Part shown: positions 32,432 through 43,646 of the stretch, piece by piece
Numbering within the stretch: the stretch's first letter is position 1
Layout of the letters: the number at the start of each line of letters is the position of its first letter
Source: Tetraselmis striata
Lineage: Eukaryota; Chlorophyta; Chlorodendrophyceae; Chlorodendrales; Chlorodendraceae
Assembly (NCBI GenBank): GCA_006384855.1
Contig: VCJN01001685.1
Location: 1-64,000 of the forward strand
DNA length: 64,000 nucleotides
Reading direction: 5' to 3'
Made by a program: the position numbers and the translations under genes
The notes under the pieces: model-generated
Told to the model about the DNA's origin: nothing
Databases searched by the model: none
Seen by the model: only the letters and a program-made list of their open reading frames with translations

Positions 32432-32979
32432 GGACAGGACTGGCACCAGTGAAACCCTTGCAGCGTCTCTACGACGGCCGTTTCGGCAGCAATCAAGTTA
32501 CGGAAAGCCTGAGTACACGAACGGGCGCAGCGACGTATGAACTAGTAACCCGTACCACTCAGCCTACCCGTACCACTTAGTGACCGGGAGCTATGATCCC
32601 CGGACCTTGAAGTGACGCTCAGTTGTGTAGTCATCAAGCAAATTGCCGAAGCATTCTGCAAGACTGATTAGAGCCCAGTGACGGAATTTCCATCATTGTT
32701 GGATCACCGTCTAAAACACTGCCATCAAAATACCCGGCAGTGACCACGAAAGGCCCGCCCTACCCGGTTGGGGCGTCATTCGAATAATGCGAGTTGGGGC
32801 AAGCCCCAACCCGCGGAGCAAAGCATTTCGGGAGTGCGATATATGTGCAACAAAAAAAGGCAATGTGAGGGAGGGCCCGAAGCCATAGCTGGAAAAATTT
32901 CCCATTCCCAGTAAAATCCAGGGCGCCGTGAAGGGAGGGGGACCCCGCCCAAAATAAAGGCAGTTCAGTCCTCAGGTGT
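32432..32979 (+). repeat. Dispersed 0.5-kb repeat, copy 2
   Basis: Direct copy of 28892-29358, with about 100 extra bases inserted near 32510-32625 that contain two copies of CCCGTACCACT. The two copies lie 3.5 kb apart and enclose the foldback arm and the fossil fragments, so they could be ends of one composite or two independent insertions. Confidence 0.7.
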
Positions 32980-33178
32980 CGGACGGTCCTACTCAGCGTC
33001 AGGATGTATATTGTTTCGGATGTAGCGCTAGTGGACGTTTCCTATTGCCTTGTCGGGTGGTTTCCTGACTGCCTTTTGCAGCTAGCTCATGTAACTATTG
33101 TAAGTTATACTGCTGGCGCCATGGCTGATAGCGCTAGGATACCGGTATTTTATCTGTGCGGCGGTGTTAACTAATCGC

Positions 33179-34113
33179 CGTCCTATCCTAACCAAATCAT
33201 TGATTTGGAAACCTGCTTTCGCCCGTACGAGAATAGCATGCATGCAGGAATGCATCCTATCCTGACCAAATAGCGACCGTGTTTGCATATCGCGATTTCA
33301 ACTCATGACGCCATCCGCGCCCGTAATTAGGCTCCCAGCGCCCGCACGCGCCCGCCCGCGCCCGCGCCGTAACGGGAGCCGATCCTCCCCGCGCCCGCCG
33401 CTGTGGGTAGCGGCTCGGAGCCCCGCCCGTGCGCATTGTGTCCGTACTCACTGACGGTATCGCATTGCGCCGCCTACATGTGGCACCCGCCTACCACCAT
33501 GGCGCCGCTCAGACTGGCGCACACCCGGCGGGCGCGTCCGACTGCTCGCCGCCCGCTATGTGTTCCTCGTCGTCATCGGTTGGGATGAGAGAGAAGAGAT
33601 GGTCCTCTTTCTGTACGCTAGCCATAGCCCCTAGGCGAGAAACGTTGACTGACTTTCGGGTTGGGGCGGTCGCCTCGACGTAGGCTGCCAAACACGCAGT
33701 AGACGGGTATGGCGGCCGGGTGGTGGGTGTGCCACGGGTGGATGGGGCGCGGGCCGCAGGTGGGCCACCCATGGGCGGCGGCGAGTTCGTTACACACGAC
33801 AGCTGCGAGCCGTGCGATGAACGATGGGCGCATGTGCGCCGTCCATCCAGTCTCTTTGACGTACCGACCATTACGCGACCAAATAGGAAACGCGGGTGAT
33901 TTGGTCACTCGCTGAGGTCCGAATTACTGGAGCCTCGTGATTTGACCACCAATCCGAACACTCGAGAAGACCAAATAGTTTCCCAAGTCACTATGGGATA
34001 TGGACCGTACGATAAACGAGTACTGGCGTCATAAAGGATCCTACGGCCACGATATTTTAATGTACGGGTTACCATATTGGTTAGTAGGATCGCTATTTGG
34101 TTAGGATAGGACG
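33179..34113. mobile_element. TIR element with ACCAAAT subterminal repeats
   Basis: Ends are exact inverted copies of CGTCCTATCCTAACCAAAT (33179-33197 and 34095-34113). A second inward copy (CCTATCCTGACCAAATAGCG, near 33252) pairs with the right end even further inward. ACCAAAT or its complement recurs near 33877, 33898 and 33967, the pattern of subterminal transposase-binding repeats. Minus-strand frames around 33509-33908 are open but unrecognised. Probably a non-autonomous DNA transposon of about 935 bases; superfamily not assignable, and no target duplication is clear. Confidence 0.7.
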
Positions 34114-34150
34114 GGGGTAAGCGGCGCTTCGCGCATGGGGAGTTGTGGTG

Positions 34151-35665
34151 CCCCTACCTCTTGGGTTGAGCCTGGTGCGGGATGCGGGCCACTTTCAGCC
34201 GGCTTGTAGTGTTGATCTTTCGGGTCTGCTTTTATCGATAGATTTGTTAATAAAATTTTTTAAAAGCAGTATTTACTTTGAAACACATCACATCAATAGG
34301 GCCGCGTAAAAGCGGGCCGCTGACTACTGGTGTGCATTACAAAAAGGCCAGTAACAAAACCACCGCTACAAGCAGTAACTAAGGCCTGTATGACACGGGA
34401 CGTGCCCTACCGGTAGACCGCTCTACCGCCGTGATTTATACACGCACAGCGCGCCACGTCGCAAAAAGCAAACGGCGACTAGCCAATCACCATGTAGTAT
34501 TTTCACTTTTTCAGTTCCCTTTTGAGGCCTCAAAACGGTATGACACGGGAACAGCTCTACCGGTCAAAATAGCCGCTACCGCCCTACCGAGCATCGTAGG
34601 ACCAGCCGCACTTGCTGCTCGGTCTCAGGGCTCAGTCGGTTGCTTTGAGCGCTGTCCGCCCGCGATATGAGATCCATATGGAGACGGGTCAGCGAGGCCA
34701 GCGGGGCGATGCCCTTCCGGTCGAAACATGCTAGGAGGCAGCGCCCCGCTGGGCGCACCGGAGGGCGAGTCGTGCCGCTTGGACAACGGCATGGCGCCCG
34801 GCGCCCGGCGCCTGCGCGGCGCCCGAAAGGATCCAAACACCTTGACTGGCCGCTTGACCGGCCGCCCGTGGCGCCTTGCGGGGCGATTCCGGGCGCGCAG
34901 CCATGGCCGTGAGGCGTGGAGTCCGTGTACCGCCCGCGCGAAGTTTCGGTGGGACTACACGGAGCGGCGGGCGAGGGGTAGCGCGATGAAGGTGGATTCG
35001 CCAGCGACAGGGTGCCGCGTTCAAAATAGAGCGGTAGAGCGGGGGGTGGCATCGGTAGCTACCGATGCCAGCCTACCGCCGAAATGCTAGACCGGTCTAC
35101 CGCTCTAGGGGTGACCGCTCTACGGCCGAATTGCCCTTTTTGCGACGTGGCGCGATGTGCGTGTAGAAATTACGGCGGTAGAGCGGTCTACCGGTAGAGC
35201 ACGTCCCGTGTCATACATGCCAAAAAGCTCAGCACTACAAGCCGCCTAAAAGCGGCCCGCATCCCGCACGAGGCCGCGCCGGTCGGGCCGGTCGTGAGGT
35301 CTACGGGGCGGGCACGGCGCGAAACGCCAAGCCCGCCGCGTGTACCGGAACCGGACGCCGGACGCCGTCCTTCGACCGTCGCCCGTCCGTCGACGCACGC
35401 TGGGCCACGGGTCGGCGGACGCGGGGCTGTATATGTGAGTGACCTGAGGCGGCTACACCATATCGGTACTAATCTTATTTACACCATAATCAGCAGTAAA
35501 AACGCGCTGCGGTACCGCGTTATTTTGGCGTATCAGACGAATATCAAGCGTGCCTAGGCTAGAATGTACGCGCATCCATTCAGAAACAAGTCGTTCTCGT
35601 ACCTTGATCGTGAATTCAAACGACCGAATACCGAACGTGTGACGGTTCATTGACGAAGAAGGTGG
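34151..35665 (-). mobile_element. Hairpin-ended element family, copy 3 (inverted, split by an insertion)
   Basis: Reverse-complement copy of the family at 27583. The CCCCTACCTCTTGGGTTGAG at 34151 is the family's right-end repeat seen inverted, preceded by the GGCGCTTCGCGC hairpin at about 34122. Core sequence resumes at 35222 and continues to about 35665, where it ends before the family's left terminus. The block 34383-35221 is a foreign insertion. Confidence 0.7.
34383..35221. mobile_element. TIR element with 85-bp inverted repeats, nested insertion
   Basis: About 85 bases at each end are inverted copies. Read inward, both start TGTATGACACGGGACGTGC, continue TACCGGTAGACCGCTCTACC and end GCCACGTCGCAAAAAG. 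Extra CTACCG/CGGTAG words lie inside, including a CATCGGTAGCTACCGATG palindrome near 35050. The GC-rich centre has open frames on both strands but only low-complexity peptides, so it is non-coding. It interrupts copy 3 of the hairpin-ended family and is therefore younger than it. Confidence 0.8.
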
Positions 35666-36177
35666 TGATTATGAGAAATGACACACGAGAACACCGTTGA
35701 AATTATTCCGCAAGTTGTTTAAGATATAGATGAATTCAACCTCTGCTCAATATTTATTAATGTGCAACTGAAATATGCAGGACTCAGACGCTAAATAAAG
35801 GCATAATACGGCTGCGGCGGCCATCCGTCCGGTAATAACGTGTAGGGATGTGTAAGGATACCGCGCAAAACGCACCATGCACTGTGTACCCACATGGGGA
35901 TTTGTGTAGTACATATCTTTACACTCCAACCCCCCCCCCCCCCCCCCCCCCCATAGGATGGAGGACCTCCTCCAGCAACGTTTCGGCTTGGATTCGGTGG
36001 CGATCCGCATTGGCCGGGTCGTCCAACATTGCGGGATATCATATCATATATTATATGCTTCTCCGCGAGATCGAACCCGGATCCAATGCGTGCGTAGAAG
36101 CTAGCACCATCTGTAAAGATACCGCGCAAAACGCACCAGGCAATTGGTACCCACATGGGGATTTGTGTGGTACATGA
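35666..36177. repeat. Paired short direct repeats around a C tract
   Basis: Segments at about 35851-35920 and 36112-36176 share TACCGCGCAAAACGCACCA and CCCACATGGGGATTTGTGT in order. Between them lies a C tract (about 35931-35952). The second copy directly abuts the start of the YR fossil at 36178. Confidence 0.65.
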
Positions 36178-36179
36178 TC

Positions 36180-36345
36180 ATGGGGTTTCCTCCCTTGACC
36201 TAGCCGCTTTTCAGCTACAAGTGCTGCTCAGTGGTACGGGAACTAGGCACCTGTCGTTGCGCCCTTTTTGGGTGCAGCACGAGTAGACATAAAAAGCAGC
36301 CATAAGAGCTGAGCCTGCCATCTTCCAGTTTTCGCTGCGTGGATG
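36180..36345 (+). repeat. Left direct repeat of the compact YR element
   Basis: Starts ATGGGGTTTCCTCCCTTGAC and ends near CTTCCAGT.TTCGCTGCG; about 96 percent identical to 39097 onward by eye. Confidence 0.85.
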
Positions 36346-39096
36346 TAAAAACTGTCTCGTAACAAATTGCGAGCAAGACAGGTCACCCCAGGTTGTTCAA
36401 GACCACGCCCGGCTCACAACCCGTGTGTGATATTCTCATCCGTACGTCCGTGCGTTACCATGCAAGATGGAGAAGAACCCGTCGTTGAGCCGACGCTTGA
36501 GTCGCTACACGCAGACGTGAACGCCCAGTCTACATTACTGCGCGAGCTTACCACAGCGTTGGCCCAATTGACGGCTCGTGAGCGCGTTGTTGATGAAGAA
36601 GGAGCACATGGTTCCGGTTCCGGGCAGCGCATTTCGGGACAGCCGACGGGCAGCGGGGGAGCCTCAGAGCGCCCCGACTTGCTAGAGCTAGCTTAGAGCG
36701 GCCGTGTCGGAGCAAAATCCGCGAGTGCCGAGGATGACTACCTCGCGGTGCCAGAGCTACTGCAACGATCGAGCATAGTCTAGTTACGAGGCCGTTCGAC
36801 CGGTCAGCCGAGTGCCTGGACTCTTCCCCTTGAGCACCGACCTAACGAACGAGTACCTCAAGCAGGATGACCGGCGTCTGCCGGCCCATGAGGAGTATCT
36901 ATGGATGTCGTGTTTCGGCGCCCGCATGGCCGCACTTTTCGTGGCACTCGACGAGCTGCTGCCCTACGGCCCTGCTGCTAGTCAGGACTTCACCCCTTAC
37001 CTCGCGAGAGCTCGGAACCACGCCGAGGCCATCGACAAGGCGTTTCGGTTTCGTTTGGCCTTCTTACGAAGGCTTAATGAGGTCAAGCGGGTGCACGGTG
37101 ACCAGGGTGTTTTGGACGTGCTGCGAGTCCAGCACTTTCAGCCTGCTTCTGAGCATGTGGGTTCTGCGATTTTTGGGGACCTCATGAGGGACTACGAGCG
37201 CCGAGTCTTCGAGGCGACAGTGGCCAGCAGCGCCAAAGCAACCGCTACTGCTCGGGTAGCGGCACCAGCTGCAGGGCGCGGGCGTGGACGGGGACGTGGC
37301 GGTGTACGCGGGCGTGGCCGCGAAGGTGAGCACGAGTGACGGTGTGGGGCGCCTTCCGTCGGAGCTGCTGGAGCTTTGAGAGGCCACCTTTCGGTGACCG
37401 CCGCAAAGCGCACCCTTGCGACGACGGGATTAGCGCCATGTTTCAAGACCCGACCCCCCCACCTTACAAACTTCATTTAGACCTTCCTCGGTGCGGCGCT
37501 TCCTACAGCTACAGCCGAGTGCGGCTCAACCATCCGCGTACCTGCACATGGCGGCTCAACCAACCGCCTCCCGTACCATTTCATCACTGCGTCCGTCGGT
37601 TGTCACACTGCGTTTTACATCCGGTTCGCAACGACCAAGCTTCGCACGTGTACGTTACGCGCGTGACAGGCGCTACGAGCGCGAGGGACGCGCAGGGCGG
37701 CCCTCTTACCTGAAACTATCCCCGCAAACCCGTACTGGCACTACTGCAAACCCGTCCATCGACTACCGGCCAACCGCCTGGAACCTAACCGTTGCTGTCG
37801 AGTACTTTGGCTGCAAACAGTAGTCGTCCTCCTGTCGGTAAAACGACGCACTTACGTACTTGGCGAGCCCGAAGCTGTCGCCCCTTGGGCTACTTCACTG
37901 CAATCACGACTGCAAGATGCTTTCGGCTCAGACGAACTAGGACAGCGGACCCTCGACATGCTCTGCAACTCCCTCAGCGCTCAGACACTCAAGAGCTACG
38001 CCGGCAGACTGTCTCAGTTCGCGGAGTCCTGCCACGAGTCCGAGAACATCAGCCCGTTGGAGGCGACTACTGCTATTGTCGTCCGGTACGTTGCCTGGAT
38101 TGGTGAGCGAGGGCACATTGGAGCTAAGTCATTGCAATCCTACTTGTCTGCAATCAACACGTTCTTCGAGCTGCACAACCTCGACCCATCGCCCAGGACA
38201 GCCGACACCTTACTGCAGCTAGGCGTGGGTTGATGCTGCGGCAGCGACGTCAGGAAGCCGCCCCTTTGCGAGTTCCTCTGTCTGCTTATGTAGCTTACAG
38301 CTTCGTCGAACATGCCGAGTTGATTGTGTCTGCTCCCACCACACAGTGCCAACACGACTTTTGAGCCCTCGTGGCCTCGGTTGTCAACTTCATGTACTTT
38401 GCCAGGGGACTTACTTGGACTTACTGGCGTGTCCTGTCGAGTGCGGGATGTGCATGTCGACGATTACAACATTACCCTACAGGTGTACCGCGAGAAAGGC
38501 CGCGCTGGCCGACGGGGACCCGACAACATGCGCGTTCTTCGCCTTCCGGTGTCAAAACACCCCCGAGTTGCACGTATCATGCACCACTTCATCGCCAACG
38601 TACAGTCTGCCCCCCTGGTTACTGTTGCCTTGGCTGAAACAAACTTCAGGGCGGTCACCCCAAGCGAGCAATCCAAGCCTTGGACCGCCGCTACAATGTC
38701 GGACTGGCTATCTACAGCCGTCCGTCTTGTCGGTGCTGCCCCTCCCGCCGGCACTTCCTGGACCTCACACAGCCTTCGCAAGGGAGCAACGTCTGCCGCC
38801 AACGCCATCGGAGTTCCATTGTCCCACATTCGCTACCAAGGCGGCTGGCTCACTAACTCCAACGTCGTTCTGGACTACATCGACCCCAACGTTCTTCCTT
38901 CACCTGGCGCATGGTTCTTCTTTGGCCACATCGCCCTCCTCCGCCATTTCCAAGTTCAACGGACTCCGCAGCGGTGGCCTTCCCGGTGCCTCCGTCATGA
39001 CCTGGCGCTACCCCTTCTCCGTCAATCCACCGCTCTCTCCGTTCGCTCATGACTGGCAAAACCAAACTCAACTTTGAAATGATCTAAACTAGTTTA

Positions 39097-39395
39097 TGGG
39101 GTTTCCTCCCTTGACCTAACCGCTTTTCAGCTACAAGTGCTGCTCAGTGGTACGGGAACTAGGCACCTGTCGTTGCGCCCTTTTTGGGTGCAGCACGAGT
39201 AGACACAAAAAGCAGCCAAAACAGCTGAGCCTGCCATCTTCCAGTCTTCGCTGCGTTCCACGCAGCGCCATCCTTGACTCCGTTTTCCCCCCACGCTTTT
39301 CACTTTACCTTCCTGCCAATTTCTGCTCTTGACCGTGTAAAAAAGCCTGCGCGACCTTTTTGGCAGAACCAGACTCAACTTTGAAATATCCTTAC
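39097..39395 (+). repeat. Right direct repeat of the compact YR element
   Basis: Repeats the left end, then extends with a segment ending ACTCAACTTTGAAAT, a word also found at about 39062 just left of it. That nesting is expected of split direct repeats. Confidence 0.75.
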
Positions 39396-40551
39396 AGGCT
39401 GTAATTTCGGGGTAATTTCCCAGCGGCGCGGTACAGGTACCGGTATCAGTGTCATTAAATATTTGCGGACAGGCGGACCTCTAGGCGTCATTTATAATAA
39501 AACAGTGTGTCGCATCGCCGGAGTTTAACAGCATTTCATAAACCAGTGTGGACGGTCGGGCAATTTGTGTTTTAGCAATACCTGGTAGTAGTAAATTATT
39601 ATCGGACGTAAAGGTTACGAAAGCGTTTTTCGGTTGCAAAGAGGGGCTGAAACCCTAAAAATCCTAAAACCTAGACGCATCGGGTAAATCTGGTCTCTGC
39701 TTCTCTCCCCGATTGGCAATGGGCATAGGGTGTCATATGAATATGGTGATCGTACAATTGAAGTACGATACATTCATGATGATAACTTCACGCTCGAATT
39801 GAATTGAAATTCCTGCCAGTCCGATGTTGGTATTGGAGGTGTGCACTAGGTGGCATCCCTCTCCCGCGGTCTTCTATGTATGTGGTGCAGGCGGGCGGGC
39901 AATCTGTAATGCGATGCCATCTATGCCCCGTATGGCGAGCTCAGACACTCACTCCCCCACGAAGCCAACATTGGGCTCCTCTGAATGCGGGGGCGCCTTG
40001 GGAACATACACCGATCCTCGATGGCCCGTTGCGAGTAGGTTATGAACTGATTGCTCGAGCTGTGGTGACTCCATGCCGCCGTGTGCCGCCGTGCATGCAG
40101 GCATGACTCAGCCATGCCGGTTGAGACACCACCATCGAACATTCGCAATGCGCCTCCTTTCACAGAGCATTGCCCTCCAGCCTTACACACGGCAGCTTCA
40201 AGGGTCACAGCGTGGATCATGCCTTACCAGCCGCCAGCCTGCCGGTACACCCCCCCCCCCCCCCCCCCCCCACTTACCACCACCACCACCACCACACAAA
40301 CAATCCCCTTTGACTCGACATCCATTATGGCGACCACACGGACGCAGGTGTCTCGCGTCCGTAGCTTGGTATTAAGCAGCGCCCAAGCTGCCTGACTTTG
40401 CTAGACGCACATGGATGGTGAGCGCCTGGGCGCCTTGTGCGCTCCCGCATTCAGCGTGCCATAGGTTGATGGCTGATGAAAGCTGCAACTGATGGCCCGC
40501 GGATGCGCCCAGCTTGCGGCCATCACTCCACCCCACCCCCCTCTCCCCCCA
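39396..40551. other. Spacer, no gene seen
   Basis: Contains CCCTAAAAATCCTAAAACCT near 39652, a telomere-like remnant, and a C tract at about 40249-40271 followed by CCA triplets. No supported gene; a downstream exon of the 40552-41182 gene could lie at its right end. Confidence 0.45.
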
Positions 40552-41182
40552 TCAGCAAGCAGAGTGGTCCTTGAGAAGGGCGGCAGGCGGTACCCGATCT
40601 TTGGCGGTAAAGCGCCTCGACTGGCCATGACTTGGCAGCTGATGGGGCAGCTGATGGGGCGCATCATGTGCAGGGGATGCACAAGCCGAAGCTGTGCTGA
40701 TGCCAAAGCTGGCTGCCCCAAAGGATGGCACCGCTGCCTCCATGTCGCCAGAGGTTGGCGCGATCCCACCGGTTGCAAACGCATACTCGCCGGTTGCCTG
40801 TTCCCTCGACGTGGGGCGGTCACTCCTTCCTCGCGGCAGCGGTGGCGGTGGCGGTGGCGGTGGCAGCGCCGGTGTTCGTGGTCGTGGTGGTGGTGGTGTT
40901 ACCTACAGGGTTACAGGTAGGGGCGGCCAACTCCGCGCCGGCGCTGACGCTGCTCCCGCTCTCCTGCCTGGGCTTGACATCGATGTGGAACCGCGGCACG
41001 CAGCGGCCGTCCTTGCAGGTGCAGTTCCGCAAGCGCCAGGACCAGTCCGCATTCTCCTCCCCTTCTTCACCCTCCCCCAGTCCCAGCTCGTCGCGCCTCT
41101 CCATGGAGCTAGGCAGGGCCGCGTGGCGGGCCGCCAAGGACTTGCGCTTGTGCTGCTTCAGGCGGTCCTTCGCGCTCACCAT
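40552..41182 (-). CDS. Unrecognised host-like gene, 2 exons
   Basis: Exon 1 runs from ATG at 41182 (context GCAGCCATGG) to 40907 and exon 2 from 40797 to TGA at 40552; a GT-AG intron of 109 bases holds CCACCG repeats. The 173-residue product starts MVSAKDRLKQHKRKSLAARH, a basic helix that could be a nuclear signal, followed by an acidic GEGEEGEE stretch and NCTCKDGRCVPRFHIDVKP with three Cys. The second exon is Ala/Ser/Pro/His-rich. Codon use is strongly G/C-ending as in the other host genes, which supports exon 1; the donor choice (GTAGGT or, four bases on, GTAACA) and so exon 2 are less sure. No family recognised. Confidence 0.45.
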
Positions 41183-41954
41183 GGCTGCGGGCGGCCGCCT
41201 ATGTCGGGCGCAGGGTGACGGCAGATCCGCTGATTTGATGGTTGTGATGGGCACGGCTGGGGGCGGCAGGGAATCACCTCAACGTTATAGTCGTACGTAT
41301 AACCTGGTACATTTGTATCGGACTAGCGATGCTACTAGTCGGTGCTGCCGCAATGAAGTTTTTGGTTACAGGGAGAGCGTACCGCAATCATCGATGCTTC
41401 CGGTACCAGTAGCGTACCGGCAGTGATGCTGATGGAAACGAACGAGCGGCGGCGGCGCGCGACTTTCGGCGCGACCCCCACGCTGCCGCCCCCACCGCGC
41501 TTGCTCCCGGCGGGGCGCGGGTGGATATATTTCATGCAGTAGAGTTTTATGACGAAATCTTTTGCGATATAGCGTATTCCTATCCTCATGCAAGGGGCAT
41601 ATGTCACTCCCGTACCGGCCGTGTCACGGCCATCGATATCCGTGACGAGCGCCAAACACCGTGACGCCCGCTTCTGATATCTCGTACGAGCAGAAGCCGC
41701 GCGCGCGCGGATTATCATATATATATATGTGTATACGTCGTCTATGTCTAAATCTATTAAAAATAGCGTGTAGTAGTACATGTATAGTCGCTACCGCCTA
41801 ATACTGAAATCGCGAATACCATCCGTGCGGGAATCTAGCGACTTGTGCCACAGGATTCATCATACGGCGGAAGGCTGCCGGAGGCTGTGGATGAGTTCCG
41901 CCTTCATTGTCTGAAGAAGGATCGCAGGAACATAAAGAGCAAGAAAGCTGCCCT
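41183..41954. other. Spacer, no gene seen
   Basis: Likely contains the 5' UTR of the minus-strand gene. A frame reading LPEAVDEFRLHCLKKDRRN at about 41876-41945 could be another exon of the gene that follows, but I cannot place splice sites. Confidence 0.4.
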
Positions 41955-43646
41955 ATGACTATCACGGATATCGCAGCAGTCGCAAGCCATGCTGGGGGCT
42001 GCGAAACGCAGCCGATCAGGCAATATGTAAGTATCGGCCTAGCGTAGGTTCGCGCTTATCTAGCTTTCCGCCTTACCACCCTTGTGACAATGTATGCACT
42101 TATGCTTCCTATCCTTGAAATAATGTATGAGTTTAATTTTGTACGAATTTTCTCCCTTCTTGCTGCTTGGTGGCAACTGATAGATAACAAGCCGACAATT
42201 CGATGGACCGCGGAGAGGTGACAAGGCGATGCAATCTGGGAAATCAAACCGCTCTATAGGTCTATAGGCAGGGAGATGCTTGCAACTGCGCAGGCGACCA
42301 CACTTGCGACCGGCAGGAGCTTTTCACTGTCAACGTATTTGTGGAGCGCAGTAAGTCCCTCTGCATGCCGGGATTGCATGTACATGTACTCCATCCATTT
42401 TTTACCATATGACAGTTTTTTGCTGACTAGAACTATGCCTCGGTTGTTACCGCCACATCATATTTGCACTTTTATTTCAGGAAAGGGTTGGCGCTTCGAT
42501 CCGGGCTCAGTGACCACCCTCTTTCATATGGCAGTATTCAGAACACAGGCACATAAACAATATGCAAACGATCTTGCTGAGCATTTGGCTTCCTCTGCGA
42601 ACAACTGTGTGGGGCCTACAGTGGAGGAATTTGCGCCGGATGTTGCTGAATCTCTCCATGCCCTACCAGATATGGTCTGCCGAATCCACCAGGTGCGCAA
42701 CCTCCATCAATTAGCTTTAAAGCTTTGCATACACATAATTCTCTCACATTGCAATGTCACTATTCTGCAGGACATATTAACAAAGGTAGGGGACAGAGAC
42801 AAGGTAATGCAATCTGCATTTTAGAGCATGATGGACAACCTCCAATTCCAAAAGGATTCTAGAGCAGCATAGGATAAAGCCGCCCATCGCGCCCACACTA
42901 CTCTACGTGAATTCAAGCTGCTGTAAATACGGCACTGGAGCTCGTAGCTGAGCAGCTTGGTGCTCCCGGCAATGACCAGGTACGCATTGAACCTCCGAAG
43001 CACATATTTTACTAGTGGTGTGCGCCGTACATGTATGTCTATTAAGCTTCGCCTTTACGCTTATTTCTCCGTAATATGCTACCTCCCCTTCTCCCCTCCC
43101 GTTTGGCATAGGCGGAGGCGAGGCCATCAACGGCCACCCGAATTCCGCTAGTGGGACCAGTACAGGTGCCCCATCTGGCGACCACTGTGGCCCAACATGG
43201 CACAACACCGCGGCCGGCGCAAGCTCCGCAGTCTGCATCACAACACAGCGATTACTATTCTCTACCTGCGGAGGTCCGAGCAAATCTTTGTCGAATGTGT
43301 ACGGATGTCAAAACTGTGTCAGGATTGTACACAGAGTGGAATTATGGCACCCAAATAGATGTTATTTCCCAACGGAACAAAACAGACAGTGCAAAAGCCA
43401 TCAGTACAGACAATGATTGCCAGCCCGAATGCTTATCCAAAGTGCAAGGCCTATAGAGCGTCTTGCAGTGGAAGGAAGCATTTATCGCGCAGACGCACAA
43501 TCATTGACATTGTAGATGCTACAGCACAACGCCTAGGGAAGGAAGGCATCGACTTAGCAAAAGCCTTTGACAACTGCCAAGAGACGGACCGTTGGAATAA
43601 GTGTGGCACACGCCTCAAAAAGGGGGAGATGCCCGACATTAGCTAG
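41955..43646 (+). pseudogene. Spliced gene with GCR1_C-like end, probably decayed
   Basis: Supported exons are 41955-42026, 42272-42350 and 42481-42692, which join in phase and read QELFTVNVFVER, then RKGWRFDPGSVTTLFHMAVF and an acidic helix with NDLAEHLASSAN and VAESLHALPDMV. Later exons are less clean: 42771-42803, a segment ending VNTALELVAEQLGAPGNDQ at about 42962, and one from 43112 with DYYSLPAEV, KTVSGLYTEWNYG and finally HLSRRRTIIDIVDATAQRLG before TAG at 43646. TVxxLYxEWxxG followed by RRRxIIDxI is the layout of GCR1_C, a DNA-binding domain found in fungal Gcr1 and in Crypton transposases. In-frame stops near 42822, 42870 and 42918 and a shift near 43340-43400 suggest decay. Codons are more A/T-rich than in host genes, so a mobile-element origin is possible. 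No recombinase is seen. Confidence 0.5.

Larger units (their letters stand above)
36178..39395 (+). mobile_element. Compact YR retroelement fossil lacking reverse transcriptase
   Basis: Direct repeats bound the element: about 155 bases from 36180 match from 39097 with about six differences, and the right copy runs on to about 39390 with a second ACTCAACTTTGAAAT word. Inside are a gag-like region (about 36460-37340) ending in an RGRGRGRGG tail and, after a short linker, a tyrosine recombinase (about 37958-39052). The recombinase has a core-binding part and the catalytic SHSLRKGATSAANAIGVPL and IRYQGGW...YIDP blocks. No RT or RNase H is present between them. This looks like an internally deleted relative of DIRS/PAT elements with split direct repeats. 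It is broken in a few places, and the similar terminal repeats suggest a fairly recent insertion. Confidence 0.8.

Noticed and set aside
34576-35052. 158-codon minus-strand frame inside the 85-bp TIR element
   Set aside because: Pro/Arg/Ser-rich low-complexity product with equally open frames on the other strand; the element looks non-coding.
42804-42962. Reassigned stop codons in the GCR1_C-like gene
   Set aside because: In-frame TAG and TAA could be read as sense codons in some algae and ciliates, but the clean host genes here end at TGA and TAG and contain none internally, so decay is the simpler reading.
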